The notes under the pieces: generated by a model
The model's database searches: none
The model's input: the letters and a program-made list of their open reading frames with translations, nothing else
What the model was told of the DNA's origin: nothing
Program-made: the position numbers and the translations under genes
From: Chloroflexota bacterium
GTDB lineage: Bacteria; Chloroflexota; Ktedonobacteria; Ktedonobacterales; Ktedonobacteraceae
Direction of reading: 5' to 3'
Assembly (NCBI GenBank): GCA_902812455.1
Contig: CADDZH010000021.1
Span: 1-58,281, forward strand
DNA: 58,281 bases
Shown here: positions 7,633-16,600 of the stretch, piece after piece
Layout: the number at the start of each line of letters is the position of its first letter
Numbering within the stretch: position 1 is the stretch's first letter

Positions 7633-8544
7633 TCATTTACGTAAAAGATTACTTACCACAAACACCAGGTTTGCCGGGCGTTCTGCCATCCGGCGCATAA
7701 GATAGGGATACCACTGCGAACCATAGGGCACATAGATGCGCACATTGTACCCTTGCTGTACCAATTCTTCTTGCAAGTCTCGCCGGATGCCATAGAGCAT
7801 CTGGAACTCAAACGCTTCTTTGCTGACGCCGTGATCACGAGCATATTTGCGTGCAGCGTTGATGATCGCCTCGTCATGGGTAGCAATTGCCGGATAATTG
7901 CCGCGCAAGAGCAACATCATCATCAGTTGCACATAGTTGTGATCGACTTCGCTCTTGTTCTGGAAGGCGATAGTTTTTGGCTCCTTGTACGCACCCTTTA
8001 CCAGGCGCACGCGCACACCTTGAGCAATGAGCTGCTCGACATCCTTTTTACTGCGGTACAGGTAGGACTGGATCACCGTTCCGACATGCTCGTACTGCTG
8101 GTGCATACGCAAAGTGATATCCACTGTACGCTCGGTGTAGGCTGAGCCTTCCATATCGATGCGTACAAAGATAGGATATTGCTGCGCGTGTTCCAGGATG
8201 GCCCGCACATTCTCCTCGCACAATTCCTGAGATATATCCAGGCCCAGCGCCGTCAGCTTGATAGAAATGTTAGCATCCACACCGTTCTGCTTGATGGCTT
8301 TGAGGATGTTGATATAATCCTGCGCGGCTGATCTGGCCTCGCGCTCATCAGAAACGTTTTCGCCGAGGTGATCGAGCGAGACATGCATCCTCTTCTGGTT
8401 GAGAGCACGTGCAGCCTGGATCGCCTCGTCCAGCGCTTCTCCAGCGACGAAGCGACGCGAGGCACCTCGCGTCGCACGATTAGAAATAACGAATTTGCGC
8501 ACAGTCTCATGTTGTGCCAGATACAGCAGTGTACCCTTGAGCAT
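7633..8544 (-). CDS. Proline dehydrogenase (monofunctional, about 300 residues)
   Basis: A protein of 303 residues with the (beta-alpha)8 barrel features of the FAD-dependent enzyme that oxidises proline to delta1-pyrroline-5-carboxylate. Recognisable motifs are SIKLTALGLD, VRIDMEGS, RLVKGAYKEP, ATHDE, FQMLYGIRRDLQ and the closing YGSQWYPYLMRRMAERPAN, whose Arg pair binds the substrate carboxylate. It lacks the DNA-binding and P5C-dehydrogenase parts of PutA. AAGGGGG five bases before the ATG supports the start. P5C dehydrogenase is not in the window. It is the first confident gene of a short minus-strand run with the NlpC/P60 gene. Confidence 0.92.
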   Translation of the reverse strand: MLKGTLLYLAQHETVRKFVISNRATRGASRRFVAGEALDEAIQAARALNQKRMHVSLDHLGENVSDEREARSAAQDYINILKAIKQNGVDANISIKLTALGLDISQELCEENVRAILEHAQQYPIFVRIDMEGSAYTERTVDITLRMHQQYEHVGTVIQSYLYRSKKDVEQLIAQGVRVRLVKGAYKEPKTIAFQNKSEVDHNYVQLMMMLLLRGNYPAIATHDEAIINAARKYARDHGVSKEAFEFQMLYGIRRDLQEELVQQGYNVRIYVPYGSQWYPYLMRRMAERPANLVFVVSNLLRK

Positions 8545-8616
8545 CTTTGCCCCCTTGTTATTGAGATCACAAAGAAAATTGTGCTTCCTTAGTTATGATA
8601 GCACAAAATCATTGCT

Positions 8617-8856
8617 CTACGGTAAATCCTCCTCTGGTTCTGGGCCAATGCGGCTCCATAAGCCCAGGCGGATCAATTCATTGCGCGCGTCAAAACCAAA
8701 TAACTCAGGGTCCATATCCCGCCCATAACGAAGCACGAGACCGCGCAGCATCTCGATCTGTTCAGCTTTGCAGGCCATGTCTCGCTCAAACGGAATATGC
8801 TGGGCCAGTTGCTCAATTGCCTGCCGGTGATACCACTGTTCTTGCGTCTCTGACAT
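8617..8856 (-). CDS. Hypothetical small charged protein
   Basis: A protein of 79 residues, rich in Glu, Gln and Arg, predicted mostly helical, with no membrane segment and no recognisable motif. It lies 72 bp upstream of proline dehydrogenase on the same strand and may share its transcript. The codon pattern looks like the neighbours. There is no clear Shine-Dalgarno, so both start and reality are moderately supported. Confidence 0.5.
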   Translation of the reverse strand: MSETQEQWYHRQAIEQLAQHIPFERDMACKAEQIEMLRGLVLRYGRDMDPELFGFDARNELIRLGLWSRIGPEPEEDLP

Positions 8857-8954
8857 AAGCAGGATGAGATATTTTCAGGGTTTTCGTCTATGTTCCACAC
8901 AGGACGCATTACAACCCTATTGCCTTATTCTACAATCCTATCATGCCAGACCTG

Positions 8955-9094
8955 CAAGCTTCAAGAACCTTCTTTGTTTTTTCATGGCTTTATGCTGCCT
9001 CATGTCATCCTGAGCGCACCGGCTGCCTCATGTCATCCTGAGCGCAGCGAAGGATCTAAGCTTCAAGAATGCACCCTATTTTTTCATAGCTCTT
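8955..9094. repeat. Nested direct repeats with TGTCATCCTGAGCGCA units
   Basis: Two exact 25-bp copies (GCTGCCTCATGTCATCCTGA plus GCGCA) lie at 8994-9018 and 9022-9046. They are flanked by a degenerate outer direct repeat that begins AAGCTTCAAGAA and ends TTTTTTCAT(G/A)GCT (about 8957-8990 and 9058-9092). The rest of the 8857-9266 spacer shows no gene; its last 50 bases carry the leader of the next gene. Confidence 0.7.
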
Positions 9095-9266
9095 CCTGAA
9101 TAGACAAGCGATACAGCGACATACGTTTATACAAGATGAAAATAGCCATTTTACCCTATTGCTCGCCTGCAAAACTTGACCGTAGCCCATGTGAATGCTA
9201 CTGTGACTTACAGCAATGGTATTTTCTGGAACAAACTGGAACGAACACAAAGGTGGATGAACAACG

Positions 9267-10259
9267 ATGCTCTGCACATTTTGCCATATGGCTCGCTTAG
9301 ATAATGAAGCTCCTTGCCCATTCTGTGGCGCGCCATCTCCTCTCTCCTTGAGGAACGGGTATGATGCAGCTCCTTACGGGGCTACCATGCCACCCCAGGC
9401 AATCTGGAGCAATTTGGGTTCGGCTCCAGCTTTTCCACAAACGCCGGCGCAGGTAAGTAACCAGGTACCGGTACCACAGGCTCTTCCACAGACGCCGCAG
9501 GCCCAGCCCTTGCCAGACCGGCGAGATGAGTCACTGCTGCCGGCCATCTACCAGCCGCCGCAGCCTTCCGTGCCTTTTCAGCCAGGCTTCTTGCCGCAAC
9601 CACTACAGGAGCCGGGATTAGAAGGAAGCGCCATGGTGCCGGTTCCTGCCCAAGACCTGGGAACATTCATCGCCACACTGCCAGGAGGGGAAAACGTCAC
9701 CTATGTCCCTCCTATGTATACCAAACCCCGGGCCATTATCCCGCGCTACCGTGCTATCAGCGGGCTCCTGAGTGTCCTGATTGTGACGCTCTTGCTCTGC
9801 TCCGGCCTGGCGTATTACGCCAAAGCCAGCGGGAAATTAACCGCGCTTAGCCAGAAATATGGCCTTATCCCGCCACCAAATCTACAGCCCTCACCCACTG
9901 TTCCGCTGCCAGACCCTCCCACAAAGCAGGTCACCGGCCCGGCCTACGGCATTATCAATTCGGCCACGACCACAGCCAGGATTAACGATCAGCATGTGGC
10001 TATCGAGCAGGACACCGTCTTCAAGCCCGGGCAGATCATCTATTTGACTTATAGCGTGCAGCAACCAAAAACGCCGGGGATCGTGACGATCAAGTGGTAC
10101 ACCAACGGCATGTTCTACCAGGCCAGCCCTCCTACGCCGCTCATCAAAACCGCTATTAATGGCTATACATCCGAGGAATACCCGCAGCCGGCGGAAGGCA
10201 TGGTCGAACTGTACTGGAATAACCAGTTAGCGATCAGGTTGTATTTTGTGGTGAGGTGA
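9267..10259 (+). CDS. Zinc-ribbon single-pass membrane protein with Pro-rich linker
   Basis: A protein of 330 residues. A zinc ribbon opens the chain (Cys3, Cys6, Cys17, Cys20). A Pro/Gln-rich, probably disordered linker runs to about residue 155, one membrane helix spans about 163-184 (AISGLLSVLIVTLLLCSGLA), and a C-terminal extracytoplasmic beta domain follows (about 215-330). The order (cytoplasmic zinc ribbon, helix, external beta domain) is shared with the two large genes at 10.9-17.2 kb. No enzymatic motif is seen. AGGTGG 12 bases upstream is a reasonable ribosome site. The function is unknown. Confidence 0.75.
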   Translation: MLCTFCHMARLDNEAPCPFCGAPSPLSLRNGYDAAPYGATMPPQAIWSNLGSAPAFPQTPAQVSNQVPVPQALPQTPQAQPLPDRRDESLLPAIYQPPQPSVPFQPGFLPQPLQEPGLEGSAMVPVPAQDLGTFIATLPGGENVTYVPPMYTKPRAIIPRYRAISGLLSVLIVTLLLCSGLAYYAKASGKLTALSQKYGLIPPPNLQPSPTVPLPDPPTKQVTGPAYGIINSATTTARINDQHVAIEQDTVFKPGQIIYLTYSVQQPKTPGIVTIKWYTNGMFYQASPPTPLIKTAINGYTSEEYPQPAEGMVELYWNNQLAIRLYFVVR

Positions 10260-10287
10260 GTTTCAATCCCTCAGTTTCAATCCCTCA
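10260..10287. repeat. Tandem pair GTTTCAATCCCTCA
   Basis: Two head-to-tail 14-bp copies directly follow the stop codon of the preceding gene. The motif looks like the first half of some CRISPR repeats, but there is no spacing, no further copy and no cas gene, so it is recorded only as a simple direct repeat. Confidence 0.6.
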
Positions 10288-10338
10288 AGCGGGCTAATGG
10301 CTGTTCCGACCGGCAAAGGGTATCCGCAGGTGAAAACG

Positions 10339-10644
10339 TTATCCACATTGCGTCTCAACAATGACATCGCCCAGCACCTGCACCTGGCAGGCCAGGCGCA
10401 TATTGGGGTTCTTCTTGAGGTCATTGCGCAGCCAGAATTTCTCTTGAAATGTGAGCGGATTGGTGTTAGTCGAGGGGGAGACGGCCACGCGGTCGGTACC
10501 GCATAGACCATTGCCATGGCAGTTCAGAAATTTCCAGATACCACAGTAGACGGGCACATCATGCTCCAGCGCCGGGTAACGTACAGAGTCACCCACCGGC
10601 ACTTCAACCTGTATATTCTCACGCACATACGTAATCGTTGGCAC
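10339..10644 (-). CDS. [2Fe-2S] ferredoxin-like protein
   Basis: A protein of 101 residues. The GTG start at 10644 is chosen because GGAGGA lies six bases upstream and the ferredoxin beta-strand PTITYVRENIQVEVP follows at once; an ATG 21 bases earlier has no such site. The cluster loop contains Cys34, Cys42, Cys48 and, later, Cys86 (RLACQVQV). In the usual C-x5-C-x2-C pattern of adrenodoxin/plant-like ferredoxins the third cysteine would fall at residue 51, which is Asp (LCGTDRV). The fourth ligand may therefore be Cys34 or Asp51. The partner oxidoreductase is not obvious nearby. Confidence 0.75.
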   Translation of the reverse strand: MPTITYVRENIQVEVPVGDSVRYPALEHDVPVYCGIWKFLNCHGNGLCGTDRVAVSPSTNTNPLTFQEKFWLRNDLKKNPNMRLACQVQVLGDVIVETQCG

Positions 10645-10749
10645 GATTCTATCCTCCACGATCATTCTTCATCAAGATAGCCTCTGGTCAGAATATAGCA
10701 CAGAGCGCAAATGGCGTCAACGGAACCACGCAGGCCAGATGTAGAACTG

Positions 10750-10885
10750 TAGGGCCGATTATGGACATGAACGAGATACCTCACCAATGGCCTGTAGGTT
10801 CCCGATTGATCGTGGAACCCGATGTATCGCGCCCACCGCCGCACCCTCTCCGGGGGAGAGGTAATAATCGGCCCTATCAATAATT
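10750..10885. repeat. Composite dispersed-repeat spacer
   Basis: In order: CTGTAGGGCCGATTATGGAC; a CCTGTAGGTTCCCGATTGAT unit continuing CGTGGAACCCGATGTATCGC, the same unit as inside the methyltransferase at 597; and CCTCTCCGGGGGAGAGGTAA with TAATCGGCCC. The outer GGGCCGATTA and TAATCGGCCC are inverted repeats enclosing the whole element, which makes it look like a single small mobile unit. Confidence 0.7.
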
Positions 10886-10900
10886 CATAGCACCTGTCAA

Positions 10901-13357
10901 TCAACTTACGGTAAGCGTGACCGTGACGGTTTGCGGGGCAACCGTTGTCCCCGCATCGCTATCGCTCACTGTCAGGGTGGCAGAATATGTTCCGGGAGAG
11001 AGGGACGTGCTGTCGGCCTGCATATTGACCACCGTATTCTGCCCGGCGGGGATGCTGCCACTTGTCACGTCGGCGGTTAACCACGGCTGAGATGATTGTA
11101 TAGTCCAATCGAGAGGCTGCGAACCGCTGTTGGTGATCACCAGCACTTGAGATGAGATGGGAATAGCAGCGGTTCCGCTAAAATCCATAGTAGAGGGTGA
11201 AAGAGAGATCATAGCCTGGCTCTTTACTACAATAGTCACGTTTACCACCTGGCTGGCTACTTTTATTCCTGCATCGCTATCCCCAATGGTGATGCTGGTA
11301 GACAGTGTGCCCGCGCCAGCCTGCGATACAGTAGGAGTAACAGTAACCGTTGCACTTTGCCCTGGATTCAGGCTGCCGGATGTAGGCGAGAGGGAAATCA
11401 TACTAGAGCCACCCTGCGCCACAGTTGCTACCCAGTGCAATGGCGCCTTGCCGGTATCTGTCACCGTAAAGGACTGCGGGGGTGGATTGGTTCCGGCGAT
11501 CGTCGAAAAGCTGAGCGTGCTCTGGTTAAGCTGAATGGTGGGAGTGGGCGGCGCAATGACGGTCAGCGAAACGGGTATTTGTCTCGCAGAACCATTCGAG
11601 GAAAAAGTGAGCATGCCTTGATAGAGGCCAGGCGCATGGCCTGCCACATTGATACCTACACTCACACTGGTGGTAGCATTCGGCCCTAACGCGCCGCTTG
11701 CAGGTGATGGTATGAGCCAGTTCCCGCCGTCGCTCGTTGAAGCCGTGACACTCCAGGCCAACGTCTCACCACCGCTGTTCTGAATAGTGATCGCCTGCGC
11801 AGGCGGATTTTGCCCGCTAGAGGAGAAGCTCAGAGACGAGGGTGAAGCTATCAGATTTCCGGGCGTCACCACGCTCAAAGTGACAGCGACCACAGGATTC
11901 GTGCCACCTTTGAAGCCAATAGTTCCATCGTATAACCCGGGAGCCAGCAACTGAGAATCCACACTCACCATGATCGTTTGACTGCTATGAGCTGCAAGGC
12001 GAGCGCTAGCGGGGCTGATCGAGAGCCAGTTCATCCCATTGCCGGTAATCACGGTACTGCTCCAATTTACAGGCTGGTTGGAAGCGTTGAGCAGCTTCAG
12101 CGCCTGAGCCGGCGGATTCTGGGACTGGCTTCCCTGATAGGTCAAGACGACGGGTGAGACCGTCAGGCTAGCCGGAGGGGCCGGCTTGATAGACATCGTG
12201 ACGGTGAGCACCCGCGAGTAGCGGTTCTTGCCCAACTGGAGAAATGTAATATGCGCTCTATAGGAACCGGGTGCTTGTGTACGATTCGCCACCACCGTCG
12301 CAAGGCCGCGCCCATAGAAGGCGCCGCTATTGGGAGAAATAGCCAGCCAGGGTTGATCGCTACTCGCCTGCCATTCCACTTTCCGCCCGCCAGCATTGAT
12401 CAGCGTGATATCTTGCCGTGAGACAACGCCTGGAGCAGCAGCGCCGAAGTCAAGATGCTGGGTCGATAGCTCTAAAAGAGGAGGTGCCAGCGATGATTGT
12501 TCAACCGTTATAGTTGTGACGACGCTCAGGCTCTGCCCCTTCTCAATATCTATCGCATAGATGCTATGCGGCCCCACACTCCAATCGGCGGGCACGACAA
12601 ACAGGATGCTGAATGTGCCAAGATCGTCGGAACGCAGTTGCAATGGCCTGTTATTCCCATCGTAGAGGGTTTGATCATTATCATACTTAAAACGAATAAG
12701 ATCATCGATTTCAAAGCCGCTTCCGCTTAGCTTTACGGTATCATGCACGCGCACCACATTGGGGCTGGCAGTCAATACAGGCGAACTCGCGGCAGGCCTT
12801 TTATTGATGAAGGCATATGCCAGCAACGTCGTGCCAATCAGCAGGAACAGGCAGCAAATGGTCAGTAAGAGAGGCATAAAGCGCCCATGCCGCCAGGGCC
12901 TCCTGCTTCCCTTCATCTTCCTGGGTTTCCTGGGTAGCGCAGGAGCTTTCAAACCTGGCTTCGTCTCTCCTGGAGGAGGCCCAGCAATACGTGTTTGTAC
13001 CTTTGATACGTAGGGAGGTTCTATGTCCTCTTCCGGCAAAGCTTGCATCTCTGCTTCCAATGCAAGAGTGCGCGGCACAGGAATCAGAGCTGATTGGTAG
13101 GGCTGATCTTCGGGATGGAGCCCCGCATAATGCCCCGCACGGTGCGGCGAAGCGGGTGGAATAGAACGCGCTCGTAGACCCGAACGGGCAAGCTGCCCGC
13201 TTTTCTTTATCCCCGCATGGCTTTTATCGTTGAAATAAATGGCTGCAGGTTCTGCCCGCGTACCTGTTGAACCTTCAAAGAGATGGCCACACCTGCTGCA
13301 CGTTTTCGCCGTCGCTCGCGCCAGTTTCTGGCAGGAGGGGCAACGTTTCGTTTCCAT
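10901..13357 (-). CDS. Zinc-ribbon membrane protein with five BACON-like repeats
   Basis: A protein of 818 residues. It has an N-terminal zinc ribbon (Cys6, Cys9, Cys20, Cys23), a low-complexity basic linker, one membrane helix near residues 165-190, and an IPT/TIG-like domain (SPNVVRVHDTVKLSGSGFE). About five BACON-like beta-sandwich repeats follow to the C-terminus, each with an LxFS...NPPAQ...NSGG...W motif and a final PGxYxGxxxF strand. BACON domains are usually adhesion or carbohydrate-associated modules outside the cell. The start at 13357 is chosen because the zinc ribbon follows at once; the longer frame starts with TTG inside a repeat. It is a paralogue of the next minus-strand gene. 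Confidence 0.8.
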   Translation of the reverse strand: METKRCPSCQKLARATAKTCSRCGHLFEGSTGTRAEPAAIYFNDKSHAGIKKSGQLARSGLRARSIPPASPHRAGHYAGLHPEDQPYQSALIPVPRTLALEAEMQALPEEDIEPPYVSKVQTRIAGPPPGETKPGLKAPALPRKPRKMKGSRRPWRHGRFMPLLLTICCLFLLIGTTLLAYAFINKRPAASSPVLTASPNVVRVHDTVKLSGSGFEIDDLIRFKYDNDQTLYDGNNRPLQLRSDDLGTFSILFVVPADWSVGPHSIYAIDIEKGQSLSVVTTITVEQSSLAPPLLELSTQHLDFGAAAPGVVSRQDITLINAGGRKVEWQASSDQPWLAISPNSGAFYGRGLATVVANRTQAPGSYRAHITFLQLGKNRYSRVLTVTMSIKPAPPASLTVSPVVLTYQGSQSQNPPAQALKLLNASNQPVNWSSTVITGNGMNWLSISPASARLAAHSSQTIMVSVDSQLLAPGLYDGTIGFKGGTNPVVAVTLSVVTPGNLIASPSSLSFSSSGQNPPAQAITIQNSGGETLAWSVTASTSDGGNWLIPSPASGALGPNATTSVSVGINVAGHAPGLYQGMLTFSSNGSARQIPVSLTVIAPPTPTIQLNQSTLSFSTIAGTNPPPQSFTVTDTGKAPLHWVATVAQGGSSMISLSPTSGSLNPGQSATVTVTPTVSQAGAGTLSTSITIGDSDAGIKVASQVVNVTIVVKSQAMISLSPSTMDFSGTAAIPISSQVLVITNSGSQPLDWTIQSSQPWLTADVTSGSIPAGQNTVVNMQADSTSLSPGTYSATLTVSDSDAGTTVAPQTVTVTLTVS

Positions 13358-13371
13358 AGAATCTCTCAAAT

Positions 13372-13565
13372 GTAGGGGCCGCAATTATGAAGATTGCCAA
13401 ATTGAGCGGACCATCTGTAGGGGCCGATTTATCGCGCCCATTGCCGATTTAGAAATTTGACAGTCAAGATCGATAAAACCGGTCTGGGACATGTCATGTT
13501 GAGCGCAGCGAAACATCCGCTGCCGATCGACAAAGATCCGCAGGCTTCGCTCAGGATGACATCTA
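13372..13565. repeat. Dispersed-repeat spacer (two families)
   Basis: First come two GTAGGGGCCG units (13372 and 13423), the second complete (GATTTATCGCGCCCATTGCC). Then a TGTCATGTTGAGCGCAGCGA unit at 13492 runs to an inverted partner ending GCTTCGCTCAGGATGACAT (13543-13561). The two halves form one long imperfect hairpin. The remaining part of the spacer up to 13692 holds no recognisable gene. Confidence 0.7.
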
Positions 13566-13692
13566 ATAGGGTGCCTAATTTGTGAATCATCATCATTGTG
13601 CCCGCAACCCAGTGCTATCAGAATGATGGATATTGATACAGCAATACATATTGTAACACATTACAGGAGATTATAGAACAGCAGGTGGAAAC

Positions 13693-16600
13693 TCATGAGG
13701 GATTGCAATCGATATTGAGGCCGGTCTGGTTCCCCGTCACATTGATGCCTGAAAGCGTTCCGCTATAGTTCTGCCCATTGATGCTTCCGGTCGCCGTCAG
13801 GGTGTATGTCCCGGCTGCAACACTGCTAAAAGAGTAATTCCCCGAACCATCAGCCGTTGCGGTGAACGATTGGCCGGCTGCATTGGTCAGGGTGACCGTC
13901 GCTCCGGGTAGTGGAGTGGTACAGGAGCCATTAGAGCAAGCGAAAACCGTCCCGCTGAGCGTAAATCCTGCCACCACAGTCAGCGTCACGGTCACCGTTT
14001 GCGGGCTTCCTTGAACAACGGCTCCGCCGTTGCCCGTAGCCGAGATGGTGATGGTGCCTTGATACGTGCCGGGCTGCAAGCCCGTTGTATTTACGTTTGC
14101 AGTCACAGTTGCCCCGCTACCGCTATCTGAGCCGGAAGCTGGAGAGACGCTCAGCCAGCTCGCGCCGTTACTCGCTGTCGCCGTCCAGGAGACAGGACGC
14201 GCACAGGTACCCGTCTCATTGAAGGAAACATTCTGCGAAGAAGATTGCCCCTGTACGACGGTGAATGAGAGACTGGAAGAGGCAACCTGCAGTGTACAGG
14301 GAGGTTGTACGGTCAGTGTGACAGAGACTGTTTGCGGAGTGCCCTGCACGTTGGAAGAACCATCAGAGGCATTGATAGAAATCTGGGCTGTATAGGTGCC
14401 AGGATTCAATCCGGCAATGGTCGGAGCAACGGTGATGGTCGAGGATTGGCCGCTCGCCGCCACAGTGCCAGAGGAAGGCGATAGCTTGAGCCAGGAAGCC
14501 GATCGTGGAATGCCTGTATTCCAGCTTAGCGGCCAGTTACAATTGCCGGAAGCTGTGATAGAGAATGTCTGCGGGGCAGGGTCACCCGTTCCCTGTACGG
14601 CGCTGAAAGACAGCGCGCTCGATGAGGGCTGCGCTAAGGCGCAAGGAGGAAGGACCAGCAGATCAACCATGACTGTCTGCGGGTTTCCTGCAGCAGCTCC
14701 GCCACTCGAATTTGAACCATTGATCACTACCTGACCCACATATGTATTGGGTGTCAGGGGAGGATTAGTATTGATATTGATAGTGACTGTAACTTGCGCT
14801 GTGCCGCCAGGCGGGATGCTGCCCCCGCTTGGGCTGGCGCCCAGCCACGAAAGAGAGAGGGGAATGGCCGACACATGCCAGTAAAGCGTTCCACCGCCCG
14901 TATTGGTAATGGTCACCACCTGGCCCGGTGGATTTGGCATGCCTACTGTCGTGCTGAAATTGAGATTGAGCGGAGCCGCTCCCATAATCGGGGCCGATGG
15001 CGGCGGTGGCGGCTGGACAACGAGCTGCACCGCGACACTTTGCGTGCTCTGGGCCTCAACAAAGGTGATATTACTGATATATGTTCCCGGTTTGAGAATA
15101 GCCGCATTCACCCCCACTGCCGTCACCGTCTTCGCTGTGCCCTTCACCTGCCCGCTCGAAGGCGTGACAGAAATCCAGTTGGCGCCAGCAACAGCTTGCC
15201 AGTTGATCGCTTGCGCACAACTCGGGGTAGCGCTCAAACTCACCGATTGGTCGCTTGGATTGCCCTGACCGGAGACTGCCGTAAAGGAGATACTGCCCGT
15301 GTTCAAAAGCAGCCCACAGTGCGGCTCTACTGTGAGAGCCACGCTCACGTCTTGCGGGCCATCATACGTTCCTTGCGCCCCATCAAAGACCAGCATATTG
15401 GTATAGACGCCGGGCAACAAGTTCTGGCTATTCACCATGACCTGAACGAGGCTTGATGAATGCGGCGCGACAACCCCCGATGCCTGATCCGTACTTAACC
15501 AGCTATTATTGATATTGAGGAAATGGAGTAAGATATCCTGGCTGCCCATCCCGATGGGATTATTGCCGGCAAGCGACCACTGCAGGGGCTGAGAGCCTGG
15601 ATTAGCTATGGTTAAAGCCTGCATAGCCGGATCCGGCCCGCCATCAAGCGCCGTAAAGGAGAGCACAGCCGGAGTCACGACCAGAACCGCGCCAACGTTT
15701 GGCGGCAACGCATCCACCGTCATATGGACTTTTACCGGTTGGGGTGGACCGACGTTAGACGAGAAGGTGAGCACGCCATCATTATAATCTCCTGGCTCGA
15801 GGTTGGCACGTTGAACAGCTACCGAGATGGTCTCACTCGTGCTGAATACTCCCTGGCTGGGAGCCACCAGAAGCCAGGGCTGGTTGCTACTGGCTGTCCA
15901 GGAGATAGAGCCCCCGCCAGAATTGTGCAGCGTCAGGGATTGAATACTATTGGTACCCTCTACACCTGCGCCAAAATCGAGCGAACTTGTGCCGAGCAGC
16001 AAGTGTGGAGGGGGCGTGGGACCCTGGCCAGCGATCTGCAGGGTGGCGCTGGCCGTATAGCGAGTGCGCACGTCCTCGGCCTGCACGGTATGAAATCCAG
16101 GCCCCCAACTGGCATCGATCAGCATAGAGGTGCTGGCCGAGCCATCCGAGCTTGTATGAATGAGCGCCGCTCCGGAGGTAAGCTGTACGGTTTCCTCGAT
16201 GTCATGCGTGACATACACTTGCGTACCCGGTGTGAAGTGCAAGATATGCAGGGTGACTGTTTGCCCAACGTATGCCACATCCGGTGAAAGCGTGAGGGTT
16301 GGAGGGCCGCCTGGTATGCCAGCACTGTGCCGGGGATGGATAAATGCAACCGAGAGCAGCACGCTATCGACTCCCAGGGCGACAATGGCCAGGATTACCA
16401 GTGCGATAAAGGCCACCTGGATGCGACGAGCCATCTTTCCTGATCCCCTGTAGCCGGGGAACAGGGAAGAGAACATGCTTTTGCGCCGCGTCGGTAGCGG
16501 GCGCGTCGCCAGCCCGGCGGCCACCGCTTGCTGCATATCTTCTTCATCGAGGGGGCCAGCTTCAATCCTTTTAGTGAATTGCCTGGACAACAGCGGGTCT

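Noticed and set aside
10260..10287. Possible CRISPR remnant (GTTTCAATCCCTCA twice)
   Set aside because: Only two abutting copies with no spacer, no third copy and no cas gene.
13358..13384. Longer start of the first BACON protein
   Set aside because: Begins with TTG inside a GTAGGGGCC repeat; the zinc ribbon starts at the next ATG.
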